DNA from: Fibrobacterota bacterium
GTDB lineage: Bacteria; Fibrobacterota; Fibrobacteria; UBA11236
Length of the DNA: 64,000 bases
Assembly (NCBI GenBank): GCA_028287505.1
Contig: JAQBPN010000001.1
Coordinates: 1 to 64,000, forward strand
Reading direction: 5' to 3'
In this document: positions 36,565 to 45,046 of the stretch, one piece after another
Layout: every line of letters begins with the position of its first letter
Position numbering within the stretch: position 1 is the first letter of the stretch
Position numbers and translations under genes: made by a program
Notes under the pieces: model-generated
The model's input: only the letters and a program-made list of their open reading frames with translations
Database searches by the model: none
What the model was told of the DNA's origin: nothing

Positions 36565-38361
36565 ATGCTTCGCCTTTCCATCCTCTCCGCAATCGGAGCG
36601 GCATTATTGACACTCTCCCCGCTCCGCGCTGGGGCTGAGGAACCTGCCAAGGCGACCGCCGGAACGGAGGCCGCTACGCAAGCGGCTCCCGCTCCGGAAG
36701 CCGCCTCCACAACCCCGGGACCCACCGCCAAGGCCTCGATCCCGGCTCTGCTGGATACCCTGCTTAAAAACGCGGACACCCGCACGGAAACGGTCAAAGC
36801 CCTGTTGGCCTCCGGTGACGAAGGTCTGCAAACCCTGTACCAGAATCTCTTCAAGGGTAACGTGTACGAATACACGGTGCCGGAAGCCGGCGCCGGAGAT
36901 GCGGGCGCGGCCAAGACCATGCTCGTCATCGGCGGGCCGGAAGAACAGCATGACAACGAAACCTGGGTCCCTTTGCTGAACGTATATCCCGCCGGGCCCC
37001 TCAAAACGCCTTCCGGCGCCCCCGTCCTGGCCAAGCTGGTGGATCTGGTGGAGGTGGAAACCGATCGCGAAGTGCGCGTCCTTATCCAGCCCGTGCTCAC
37101 GGCCATGGATCTCAAGAGCCGCGACCGCGACAAACGGAAATCCGCCGTGCTGGCCCTGGGTGAAAGCGGCGACGCCGCGCAAATCCCGCTCCTCATGTCC
37201 ACGCGAACGGTCGAAAAGGACCCCGGCGTCATCCAGCTGCTGGACGAAGCCGTGGCCCGCATCGATCTTAAATCGGCCGATCCCGCCGTCCGCGCCGCAG
37301 CAGCCGAGCGTTTGGGCGCCATCCATTCCGTCAATGTATTGCCCGAGCTGAAGGCCATGGTCTCGACCAAGGACAAGGCCGTCCCGGACGAAGCGGACGC
37401 CACCGTCCGGATTTCCGTGGCCAAGGCCATCCGCAATATCGAATCCTTCCAGAGCTTCACGGGCGCGGTCCAGAATCTGTTCACGGGCCTGAGCCTGGGA
37501 TCCATCCTCATCCTGATGGCCCTCGGCCTGGCCATCATCTTCGGCCTGATGGGCGTCATCAACATGGCGCACGGCGAATTCATGATGATAGGCGCCTACG
37601 CCACCTATCTCATCCAGAACGGGTTCCAGAAATTCCTTCCGGCGGCCTATTTCGATTGGTTCCTGCCGGTGTCCCTGCCGCTCTCCTTCCTGGCCGCCGG
37701 CGGGGTGGGAATCGTGGTGGAAAGCCTGATTATCAAGCGCCTGTACGGACGCCCCCTGGAAACGCTCCTGGCCACCTGGGGCCTTAGCCTGCTTTTCATC
37801 CAGACCGCCCGCAGCCTGTTCGGCGATCTGACCGCCGTGTCTTCTCCGCGGCTTCTCAGCCAGGGATGGGAAATCTTTCCGCAAGTGGTGCTGCCCTATA
37901 ACCGCATCTTCATCATCTTCCTGACGGCCTTGATCGTGGCCGCCGTGAGCTGGGCCTTCTATCGCACCAGCCTGGGCACCAAGATCCGCGCCGTCACCCA
38001 GAACCGCGCCATGAGTTCCTGCCTGGGGATAGCCACCCGGCGCGTGGACGCCCTTACGTTCGCTTTGGGGACGGGCATCGCCGGAGTGGCCGGGTGCGCC
38101 CTGACGCAGGTGGGCAACGTGGATCCGGGCATGGGACAGAATTACATCGTGGATTCATTCATGGTGGTGGTGACCGGCGGCGTGGGCAAGCTCGCGGGCA
38201 CCGTGATCGCCGGCATGGGCATCGGCTCCCTCAACAAATTCCTGGAACCGTTCCTGCAAAGCGTATACGCCAAGGTGGTTCTGTTGGGCCTGGTGATCTT
38301 CTTCCTGCAGAACAAGCCTTCCGGCCTGTTCCCGGCGAAAGGCAGAAATGAAGATACTTGA
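36565..38361 (+). CDS. urtB: Urea ABC transporter, permease with N-terminal extension
   Basis: Inner-membrane permease of the LivH type. The first 20 residues are a signal sequence. Residues about 25-300 form a helical extension with HEAT-like repeats (KRKSAVLALGESGDAAQIPL), as in many UrtB proteins. From about 305 onward come the membrane helices, with the hallmark GLAIIFGLMGVINMAHGEFM and the coupling segment RAVTQNRAMSSCLGIATRR. The 598 residues are at the long end for UrtB. It overlaps urtC by 14 bases. Confidence 0.93.
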   Translation: MLRLSILSAIGAALLTLSPLRAGAEEPAKATAGTEAATQAAPAPEAASTTPGPTAKASIPALLDTLLKNADTRTETVKALLASGDEGLQTLYQNLFKGNVYEYTVPEAGAGDAGAAKTMLVIGGPEEQHDNETWVPLLNVYPAGPLKTPSGAPVLAKLVDLVEVETDREVRVLIQPVLTAMDLKSRDRDKRKSAVLALGESGDAAQIPLLMSTRTVEKDPGVIQLLDEAVARIDLKSADPAVRAAAAERLGAIHSVNVLPELKAMVSTKDKAVPDEADATVRISVAKAIRNIESFQSFTGAVQNLFTGLSLGSILILMALGLAIIFGLMGVINMAHGEFMMIGAYATYLIQNGFQKFLPAAYFDWFLPVSLPLSFLAAGGVGIVVESLIIKRLYGRPLETLLATWGLSLLFIQTARSLFGDLTAVSSPRLLSQGWEIFPQVVLPYNRIFIIFLTALIVAAVSWAFYRTSLGTKIRAVTQNRAMSSCLGIATRRVDALTFALGTGIAGVAGCALTQVGNVDPGMGQNYIVDSFMVVVTGGVGKLAGTVIAGMGIGSLNKFLEPFLQSVYAKVVLLGLVIFFLQNKPSGLFPAKGRNEDT

Positions 38362-39481
38362 CCTGTTCCCGCGCCAGGAGCGGACGGCCATCGTTCTCTC
38401 CGTTCTGGCCGTGGTGGTTTTGCCCATACTCAATTCCGTGGGCCTCGTATCCGATCTCAACCTGAACCTGCTGGGCCGTTACTTCTGTTTCGCCCTGGCG
38501 GCGCTGGGCATCGATCTCATCTGGGGTTATACCGGCATCATGTCGCTTTGCCAGGCGGTCTTCTTCTGCCTGGGCGGCTATTGCATCGGCATGCACATGC
38601 TGCTCAAGACGGGAACGGCGAGCGTCTACGGAAGCGCGCTCCCGGATTTCATGGTCTGGAACCAGGTCAAGCAACTGCCGCTTTTCTGGGAACCGTTCCG
38701 CCTCTTCCCCGTCGCCCTGGTCCTGGCCTTGGCGGTCCCGGTACTCTTCGCCCTGGTCTTCGGTTTCTTCGCTTTCCGCAGCCGCATCAAAGGCGTCTAT
38801 TTCTCCATCATCACCCAGGCCTTGGCCCTGGCGATGTGGCTCATTTTCCTGCGCAACGAGACCATGTTGGGCGGCACCAACGGCCTCACCGATTTCAAGA
38901 CCCTGCTCGGCTTCGAGCTCGCCCATCCCGGCGTCAAAAGGGGTCTGTACCTGGTGACCGCGCTGGTGCTGGTGGGCGCGTATTTCGCGGCCCGCTACAT
39001 GGTGGGTTCCAAGCTGGGCAAAGTGCTGGTGGCCATCCGCGACAGCGAACACCGCCTGCGTTTCACGGGCTTCCCGGTGACCCGGTACAAGCTTTTCGCC
39101 TTTTGCATGGCCGCGTTCCTGGCCGCCGTCGGCGGCATACTCTACGTCCCCCAGACCGGCATCATCACGCCCGGGCGCATGGACGTGAAGAGCTCCCTGG
39201 AAATGATCGTATGGGTGGCCGTGGGAGGCCGCGGCACCTTGGGCGGCCCCATCGTGGGCGCCATTGGCGTCAGCCTGGCCTACAGCTACCTGACGGGAAG
39301 GTTCCCGGGTTCCTGGCTTTACTTCCTGGGCATCCTCTTCATCACCGTGGTGCTCTTCTTTCCGCAAGGCGCGGTGGGCTCGCTTTCCAGGTTGAAGCTT
39401 CGCAAACGGACCCGGCCCGGCAAGGACCCCGCTGATCCCGCGGCTGAGCCCGCGAAAGTGGCGGCAGAGGTGGCCGCATGA
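38348..39481 (+). CDS. urtC: Urea ABC transporter, second permease
   Basis: LivM-type permease of 377 residues with about ten hydrophobic helices. Family segments: DLIWGYTGIMSLCQAVFFCL, GGYCIGMHMLL, MWLIFLRNETMLGGTNGLTD and the coupling loop VAIRDSEHRLRFTGFPVTRY. The tail is Ala/Pro/Lys-rich. ATG 38348 lies within the urtB end and the stop overlaps urtD by four bases. Confidence 0.93.
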   Translation: MKILDLFPRQERTAIVLSVLAVVVLPILNSVGLVSDLNLNLLGRYFCFALAALGIDLIWGYTGIMSLCQAVFFCLGGYCIGMHMLLKTGTASVYGSALPDFMVWNQVKQLPLFWEPFRLFPVALVLALAVPVLFALVFGFFAFRSRIKGVYFSIITQALALAMWLIFLRNETMLGGTNGLTDFKTLLGFELAHPGVKRGLYLVTALVLVGAYFAARYMVGSKLGKVLVAIRDSEHRLRFTGFPVTRYKLFAFCMAAFLAAVGGILYVPQTGIITPGRMDVKSSLEMIVWVAVGGRGTLGGPIVGAIGVSLAYSYLTGRFPGSWLYFLGILFITVVLFFPQGAVGSLSRLKLRKRTRPGKDPADPAAEPAKVAAEVAA

Positions 39482-40278
39482 GCAAGCGCATATTGGCGGT
39501 GGAAGATCTGATGGTGTCGTTCGACGGCTTCAAGGCCCTGGACATCACCTATTTCGAACTGGAGGAAAAGGAACTGCGCGTGATCATCGGTCCCAACGGC
39601 GCGGGCAAGACCACCTTCATGGACGTGCTTTGCGGCAAGACCAAGCCCCAGGAGGGGAGCGCCCTGATGGACGGCAAGGATCTGGTGAAGATGAACGAGC
39701 AGCAGATCGTGGAGCTGGGCGTGGGCCGCAAGTTCCAGACGCCTTCCGTGTTCGGGAGTCTTTCCGTCTTCGACAATCTGTTGCTGGCCTTCAAGACCGA
39801 CCGCAAGGTGTGGCGCTCGCTGTTCTACAGGCTCTCGCCGCAGGCGAAAGCCCGCATCGAAGAGGTCGCGGAAACCGTCGGGCTCAGGGATACGCTTTCA
39901 ATGCAGGCCGCATTCCTCTCCCATGGTCAGAAACAATGGCTGGAAATCGGCATGCTCATCCTACAGGATCCCAAGCTGCTTCTGATCGATGAACCCGCCG
40001 CGGGCATGACCGACGAAGAGACCGCCAAGACGGGCAGGTTATTGCTGGAACTCGCCAACAAACATTCCATCATCGTCATCGAGCACGACATGGAATTCGT
40101 AAAGCAATTGGCCCGCAAGGTAACGGTACTCTGCGAAGGCAAAATCCTGACCGAAGGATCCATCGAAAAAGTCCAGGAGGATCCGCAAGTGATCGAACGG
40201 TATCTTGGACGCTCCCACGGAACCCGCGCGGAGAAGGCCGTGGCCGCTACAACCGGGCAAGGAGCGTCCCGTGGCTGA
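39478..40278 (+). CDS. urtD: Urea ABC transporter, ATP-binding protein D
   Basis: LivG-type ATPase. Walker A is GPNGAGKTT, the signature is LSHGQKQWLEIGMLI (the HGQKQW form is typical of UrtD rather than SGGQ), and Walker B is PKLLLIDEPAAGMTDEE. The 266 residues are normal. The start overlaps urtC and the stop overlaps urtE by eight bases. Confidence 0.95.
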   Translation: MSKRILAVEDLMVSFDGFKALDITYFELEEKELRVIIGPNGAGKTTFMDVLCGKTKPQEGSALMDGKDLVKMNEQQIVELGVGRKFQTPSVFGSLSVFDNLLLAFKTDRKVWRSLFYRLSPQAKARIEEVAETVGLRDTLSMQAAFLSHGQKQWLEIGMLILQDPKLLLIDEPAAGMTDEETAKTGRLLLELANKHSIIVIEHDMEFVKQLARKVTVLCEGKILTEGSIEKVQEDPQVIERYLGRSHGTRAEKAVAATTGQGASRG

Positions 40279-41065
40279 CACCACGCTCATCGCCGGCGCC
40301 CAGCCCCCGGCGCCTTCCCTGGAGGCTCCAGCGTCCCTGGCGCCCGCCCACGCTTCTTCCGCGCCCTTGTTGCGGGTCAAAGGGCTGGATATCAATTACG
40401 GCGAAAGCCAGGTGCTCCGCGACGTGAACCTGGAACTGCATCCGGGCACCATCACGGCTCTGATGGGCCGCAACGGCGTGGGCAAGACCACCCTTTTGAA
40501 AGCCATCATGGGCCTGCTTCCCGCCCGCAAGGGAGAAGTGGCCTTCCAAGGCAAATCGCTCAACGGCCTGCCCCCGGAGAAACGCGCCCGCGCCGGTATC
40601 GCCTATGTGCCCCAAGGCCGGGAAATCTTTCCCAAACTCACCATCGAAGAGAATCTGCTGCTTGGCCTGGAGGCCAGGCCGGACCGGCTGAAGAAAATCC
40701 CGGAAGAGGAAGTCTTCGGATTGTTTCCGTTCCTGGCCGGCATGCGCAAGCGCCTGGGCGGCAACCTTTCCGGTGGACAGCAACAACAGCTCGCCATCGC
40801 CCGGGCCCTGCTGGGCAAGCCCAAGGTCCTCCTGTTGGACGAGCCCACGGAAGGCATTCAGCCTTCCATCATCGACGATATCGAAAAGGTCCTGTTCGGC
40901 CTCAAGGCCAAAGGGGATATCGCCGTATTGCTGGTGGAACAGTATCTGGACTTCGCCCGCCGATTGGGCGACCGCTATTACATCATGGAACGCGGTACCA
41001 TGGTCCAGGGCGGCAAAACCTCGGAATTGACCGAGGAAAGCGTCAAAAAGCATCTGGCCTTTTGA
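40271..41065 (+). CDS. urtE: Urea ABC transporter, ATP-binding protein E
   Basis: LivF-type ATPase. Walker A is GRNGVGKTT, the signature is LSGGQQQQLAIARAL and Walker B is KVLLLDEPTEGIQPSI. The start is GTG at 40271, seven bases after AAGGAG, giving 264 residues. The first 40 residues are an Ala/Pro-rich extension not seen in most UrtE proteins (PPAPSLEAPASLAPAH). It is the last gene of urtABCDE. Confidence 0.94.
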   Translation: MADTTLIAGAQPPAPSLEAPASLAPAHASSAPLLRVKGLDINYGESQVLRDVNLELHPGTITALMGRNGVGKTTLLKAIMGLLPARKGEVAFQGKSLNGLPPEKRARAGIAYVPQGREIFPKLTIEENLLLGLEARPDRLKKIPEEEVFGLFPFLAGMRKRLGGNLSGGQQQQLAIARALLGKPKVLLLDEPTEGIQPSIIDDIEKVLFGLKAKGDIAVLLVEQYLDFARRLGDRYYIMERGTMVQGGKTSELTEESVKKHLAF

Positions 41066-41194
41066 CATTCCCATAACAATTGCCACAAATCATACAAAGC
41101 AATCCCTTGGGCAGAAAATGTCCTTTTTTGTCGATCGCTTTCCCCATTCCTCCATTTTAAACGCGGTTCCCGGCTTTCAATTCCTTCCCGCTTT

Positions 41195-41210
41195 TGGCAT
41201 GGTCGATGCT
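41195..41210 (+). promoter_or_regulatory. Sigma-54 type promoter of amtB1
   Basis: TGGCAT-GGTCG-ATGCT with GG and GC exactly ten bases apart, 72 bp upstream of the amtB1 start. The first eight bases match those of the amtB2 promoter. Confidence 0.75.
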
Positions 41211-41282
41211 TAGTGCGCAAGGGCCGAGGATAATCCGGGCCCGAGCGGATCTTTTCCATCGTTAGAAATGAGGGATGCAGAC

Positions 41283-42815
41283 ATGACAAGAACCAAGACC
41301 ATGAACACCAGACTCATCGCCTGTTGGGCGCTGGCCGCCGGGCTCTTCGCCGCGACCGCCGCCTTGGGCGATACGCCTACGACCGCCGCTCCCGCCGCTG
41401 CGGTCACCGCCGCGCCTGCCGCCACTGCGGCTCCCGCGGAGGCTCCCGCCGCCCCGTCCGCGAATGCGGATTTCGAGGCCTACATGAACAATACCGCTCC
41501 CGTCAAAATGACCGGCATTCCCGGCCCGGGACACAACGCCTTCATGATGATTTGCGCGGCCCTGGTCCTTTTCATGACCCTTCCCGGCCTGGCCTTGTTC
41601 TACGGGGGATTGGTCCGCACCAAAAACGCGCTGTCCGTTCTGGCCCAGTGCCTGGGCATCACCGGCATGGTGACCCTGCTGTGGTGGGCCTTCGGGTACA
41701 GCTTCGCATTCGACGCGGGTTCGCCGTTCCTGGGCGGCCTCCACTTTTCCTTCCTCAAGGACGTCACCTCGGCGCCCAACACCAACTATGCCTATTGGGT
41801 GTCCGCCAACGTCTTCTCCATGTACCAGTTGATGTTCGCCATCATCACCCCGGCCCTGATCGTCGGCGCCATCGCGGAACGCATGAAATACAGCGCCATC
41901 ATGCTCTTCGCCCTTGGTTGGATGCTCGTCGTCTACTTCCCTCTGGCCCACATGGTCTGGGGCGTGGACGGCATGATGAACGGCGTGTGGAACGCCGCCG
42001 CCAAAATCAAAGCCATCGACTTCGCCGGCGGCACCGTGGTGCACATGTCCTCGGGCTGGTCGGCGCTCGTTCTCTGCATCATCCTGGGCAAGCGCGTCGG
42101 CTTCGGCCAGCGCACTTTCGCCCCGCATAGCCTGGTCATGACCATGGTCGGCACCGGTATGCTCTGGGTGGGCTGGTACGGCTTCAACGCCGGTTCCGCC
42201 GTCGCCGCCGATGGCGTCGCCGCCAACGCTTTCATGACCACCACCCTGGCCACCGCTACCGCGGCTTCCGTATGGCCCGCGCTGGAATGGATGTTCCGCG
42301 GCAAGCCCACCGTGCTGGGCTTCTGCTCCGGCGCCGTCGCCGGCCTGGTCGTCATCACTCCCGCCACCGGCTTCGTCAATTCCACCGGAGCGGTCATCAT
42401 CGGCGTGCTCGCCGGCGTAGTGCCCTTCCTGGCATGCACCTGGCTCAAGAACATTTTCAAATACGACGATGCCCTGGATACCTTCGGCGTCCACGGCGTG
42501 GGCGGCACCTTGGGCGCGCTCATGACGGGAATCCTGGCCACGGCCGACGTGAACGGCAACCTGAACACGAACCTCAAGGGAATAGTCGGACACACCCTGT
42601 GGATCGAGCAACTCAAGGCCATCGGCGTGACCATCGCCCTGGCCGTGGTGGGAACCCTGGTCCTGGCTTACCTCATCAAGATGACCATCGGCCTGCGCCC
42701 CTCGGCCGAATCCGAAATCCTGGGTCTGGACCTTTCCGATCACGGTGAGGCCGGATACCATTACGATGAGACCCACGGGTCGGCCGTGACCAAAAAAGAA
42801 TCCTCTTACGCCTGA
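41283..42815 (+). CDS. amt: Ammonium transporter 1
   Basis: Amt/Rh channel conducting ammonium across the inner membrane. A signal peptide and an Ala/Pro/Thr-rich stretch (to about residue 60) precede eleven helices. Family marks: FYGGLVRTKNALSVLAQC, the Phe-gate region WWAFGYSF, and the twin-His pore residues in GGTVVHMSSGWSAL and TFGVHGVGGTLGAL. The C-terminus LGLDLSDHGEAGYHYDE is the conserved P-II interaction tail. ATG 41283 follows GAGGG. It is a close paralogue of the next gene. Confidence 0.96.
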   Translation: MTRTKTMNTRLIACWALAAGLFAATAALGDTPTTAAPAAAVTAAPAATAAPAEAPAAPSANADFEAYMNNTAPVKMTGIPGPGHNAFMMICAALVLFMTLPGLALFYGGLVRTKNALSVLAQCLGITGMVTLLWWAFGYSFAFDAGSPFLGGLHFSFLKDVTSAPNTNYAYWVSANVFSMYQLMFAIITPALIVGAIAERMKYSAIMLFALGWMLVVYFPLAHMVWGVDGMMNGVWNAAAKIKAIDFAGGTVVHMSSGWSALVLCIILGKRVGFGQRTFAPHSLVMTMVGTGMLWVGWYGFNAGSAVAADGVAANAFMTTTLATATAASVWPALEWMFRGKPTVLGFCSGAVAGLVVITPATGFVNSTGAVIIGVLAGVVPFLACTWLKNIFKYDDALDTFGVHGVGGTLGALMTGILATADVNGNLNTNLKGIVGHTLWIEQLKAIGVTIALAVVGTLVLAYLIKMTIGLRPSAESEILGLDLSDHGEAGYHYDETHGSAVTKKESSYA

Positions 42816-42836
42816 TTGGCCAAACCCTTCTCTTTG

Positions 42837-42860
42837 AGCCATCCCCCTTGGGGGGTGGCT
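42837..42860 (+). terminator. Stem-loop after amtB1
   Basis: AGCCATCCCC pairs with GGGGTGGCT (one G-U pair) around a small loop, 20 bp after the amtB1 stop. The following bases are C-rich rather than T-rich, so termination is likely but not certain. Confidence 0.55.
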
Positions 42861-42997
42861 TCCCCCCTTCCAAAATTGTCAGTTTTTAGCTTAACAATTT
42901 CAATTTTGTCAGTATTTGTTGACACTTATTGACATGGATGGTGTGACAACCAGCTTCGCTTTCCATTTTAATCCTGAAAGAGCCCATTTGTACCCTT

Positions 42998-43013
42998 TGG
43001 CATGGTCAATGCT
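42998..43013 (+). promoter_or_regulatory. Sigma-54 type promoter of amtB2
   Basis: TGGCAT-GGTCA-ATGCT, again with the exact GG-N10-GC spacing, about 87 bp upstream of the amtB2 start. It differs from the amtB1 site at one base within the motif. Confidence 0.75.
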
Positions 43014-43100
43014 ATTAGTCCGTGGTGAAAAAGCCAGAAACGTGTTTCCTCTGGGCCGGGTCGGAAAGAGAAGCACATTCCAAAATTGAGGAACCCTAAA

Positions 43101-44591
43101 ATGATGAAATCCATTGTCAATCGTCTCAAGCCACTTGCCTGTTGGGCGATAGCCCTCAGCCTGATCGGCGCCACGGCCAGTTTCGCCGAAACCGCAGTCG
43201 CCGATACTGCGAAAGCGGCAGCGGCGACTCCGGCCATTGTTGCTGCGCCGGCAGTCGACTCGTCCGTCCTGATCCGCCTGGCGGATCTGGAAGCCTATAT
43301 CAACAATACCGGCGCCACCAAGCTGGTCGGCGTTCCCGGTCCCGGCCATAACGGCTTCATGATGATTTGCGCCGCCCTGGTTCTTTTCATGACCCTTCCC
43401 GGCCTGTTCCTGTTCTACGGCGGCCTGGTCCGCACCAAGAATGTGCTGTCCGTGATCGCGCAATGCTTCGGCTGCGCGGGTCTCGTCACCATCATGTGGT
43501 GGGCCTTCGGGTACAGCTTCACCTTCGACGCGGGTTCGCCGTTCTTGGGAGGCCTGCACTTCGCCTTCCTGAAGGGAGTCACGTCCGCGCCCAATACGAA
43601 CTACTCGTACTGGGTTTCCGCCAACGTCTTCTCCATGTACCAGTTGATGTTCGCCATCATCACCCCGGCCCTGATCGTCGGCGCCATCGCCGAACGCATG
43701 AAGTACAGCGCCATCATGTTGTTCATCCTCGGATGGATGCTCGTGGTCTACTTCCCCCTCGCCCACATGGTGTGGGGCGTCGACGGCATGATGAACGGCG
43801 TGTGGAACGCCGCCGCCAAAATCAAAGCCATCGACTTCGCCGGCGGCACCGTGGTGCACATGTCCTCGGGCTGGTCCGCTCTGGTCCTCTGCCTCATCCT
43901 CGGCAAGCGCGTCGGTTTCGGCCAGAAGAATTTCGCCCCGCATAGCCTGGTCCTGACCGCGGTCGGCACGGGCATGCTCTGGGTGGGCTGGTACGGCTTC
44001 AACGCCGGTTCCGCCGTAGCCGCCGACGGTGTCGCGTCCAACGCCTTCATGACCACCACCTTGGCAACCGCCGTGGCCGCTTTCGTCTGGCCCATGCTGG
44101 AATGGATTTTCCGCGGCAAGCCCACCGTGCTGGGCTTCTGCTCCGGCGCCGTCGCCGGCCTGGTCGTCATCACTCCCGCCACCGGCTTCGTGAACGCCAC
44201 CGGCGCCGTCATCATCGGCGTGCTCGCCGGCCTGGTCCCTTTCCTGGCCGTGACCCAGCTCAAGAACTGGTTCAAGTACGATGACGCTCTGGATACCTTC
44301 GGCGTCCACGGCGTGGGCGGAACCATGGGCGCGCTGCTCACGGGATTCCTGGCCACCGCCGACGTGAACGGCAACCTGAACACGAACCTCAAGGACGTCG
44401 TGGGCCACACCCTGTGGATCGAACAGATCAAAGCCATCGGCGTAACCATGGCTCTGGCCATCGTCGGCACCGTAGTGCTCGCCTTCATCGTCAAAGTCAT
44501 CGTGGGCCTCCGCCCCAGCCATGACGAAGAACTGCAGGGCCTTGACTTCACCGACCACGGCGAAGCCGGCTACCACTACTCCGAGGACTAG
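43101..44591 (+). CDS. amt: Ammonium transporter 2
   Basis: A second full-length Amt, very similar to amtB1 through the membrane part. A signal peptide (MMKSIVNRLKPLACWAIALS) and a shorter Ala-rich linker precede the channel. The twin-His residues lie in GGTVVHMSSGWSAL and TFGVHGVGGTMGAL, and the P-II tail is LQGLDFTDHGEAGYHY. ATG 43101 lies nine bases after GAGGAA. The tandem pair probably arose by duplication, with the N-termini diverging most. Confidence 0.96.
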   Translation: MMKSIVNRLKPLACWAIALSLIGATASFAETAVADTAKAAAATPAIVAAPAVDSSVLIRLADLEAYINNTGATKLVGVPGPGHNGFMMICAALVLFMTLPGLFLFYGGLVRTKNVLSVIAQCFGCAGLVTIMWWAFGYSFTFDAGSPFLGGLHFAFLKGVTSAPNTNYSYWVSANVFSMYQLMFAIITPALIVGAIAERMKYSAIMLFILGWMLVVYFPLAHMVWGVDGMMNGVWNAAAKIKAIDFAGGTVVHMSSGWSALVLCLILGKRVGFGQKNFAPHSLVLTAVGTGMLWVGWYGFNAGSAVAADGVASNAFMTTTLATAVAAFVWPMLEWIFRGKPTVLGFCSGAVAGLVVITPATGFVNATGAVIIGVLAGLVPFLAVTQLKNWFKYDDALDTFGVHGVGGTMGALLTGFLATADVNGNLNTNLKDVVGHTLWIEQIKAIGVTMALAIVGTVVLAFIVKVIVGLRPSHDEELQGLDFTDHGEAGYHYSED

Positions 44592-44605
44592 ACTTCAGCG
44601 AATGT

Positions 44606-44801
44606 GGAGAATCCCGCAAGGGATTCTCCAAGGCCAATCCCAGCGGGATTGGCCCGGCGAAGACGGCGGGAAGCCGTTGAGGAGGCAAAGGCGGTTTCAG
44701 CCGCGAAGCCTCCACGGGGGCCTGGGCTCCCGGCCGAATGTTCCGGAGGCAAGGGCCTCCAACCCAAATGCAAGGCGGGCCCATCCGGGTCCGCCTTTTT
44801 T
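44606..44801 (+). ncRNA. Run of hairpins downstream of amtB2, possible structured RNA
   Basis: Six successive stems can be drawn in 196 bases: GGAGAATCCC with a GCAA loop (44606-44629); GGCCAATCCC with an AGC loop (44632-44654); ACGGC with GGGAA (44663-44677); GGAGGC/GCCTCC enclosing GCGG/CCGC (44681-44713); GGAGGC-AAGG-GCCTCC (44745-44760); and the terminator. The first two are perfect 10-bp stems. No known RNA class is recognised. It may be an elaborate 3' end of the amt mRNA or a separate small RNA. Confidence 0.45.
44774..44801 (+). terminator. Rho-independent terminator after amtB2
   Basis: GGCGGGCCC-ATCC-GGGTCCGCC (one G-U pair) followed by TTTTTT. It closes the hairpin run and should end the amtB2 transcript before tRNA-Pro. 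Confidence 0.88.
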
Positions 44802-44969
44802 GCTTCCATGCCTCCGGGCGTTCCGGCACCCCGGGACCGCCCCGGCTTGGAGATTTTTCGAGGCTATTCCCGGTCGATTCCAGGCAATTGCGCAAGGGAC
44901 CCGGAGAGATAGGGCCTGGATGGTTGGCATTTTCGGCCCGGCAAACTAAATTGGTTGGCCCTTGGTCGG

Positions 44970-45046
44970 CGGGATGTGGCTCAGTCTGGTAGAGCACTAC
45001 GTTCGGGACGTAGGGGTCGTGGGTTCGAATCCCGCCATCCCGACCA
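44970..45046 (+). tRNA. tRNA-Pro (CGG), attachment site of the integrated element
   Basis: Full cloverleaf: acceptor CGGGATG/CATCCCG, anticodon stem CTACG/CGTAG with loop TTCGGGA (anticodon CGG), T arm GTGGG-TTCGAAT-CCCGC. Discriminator A and an encoded CCA at 45044-45046. Its last 29 bases plus one more are repeated at 61012-61041, so the element uses this gene's 3' end as attB and keeps it intact. Confidence 0.96.

Noticed and set aside
41262-42842. Long minus-strand frames opposite both amt genes (also 42909-44576)
   Set aside because: They are mirror frames of GC-rich transporter genes with Gly/His/Asp-rich translations and no family sequence.
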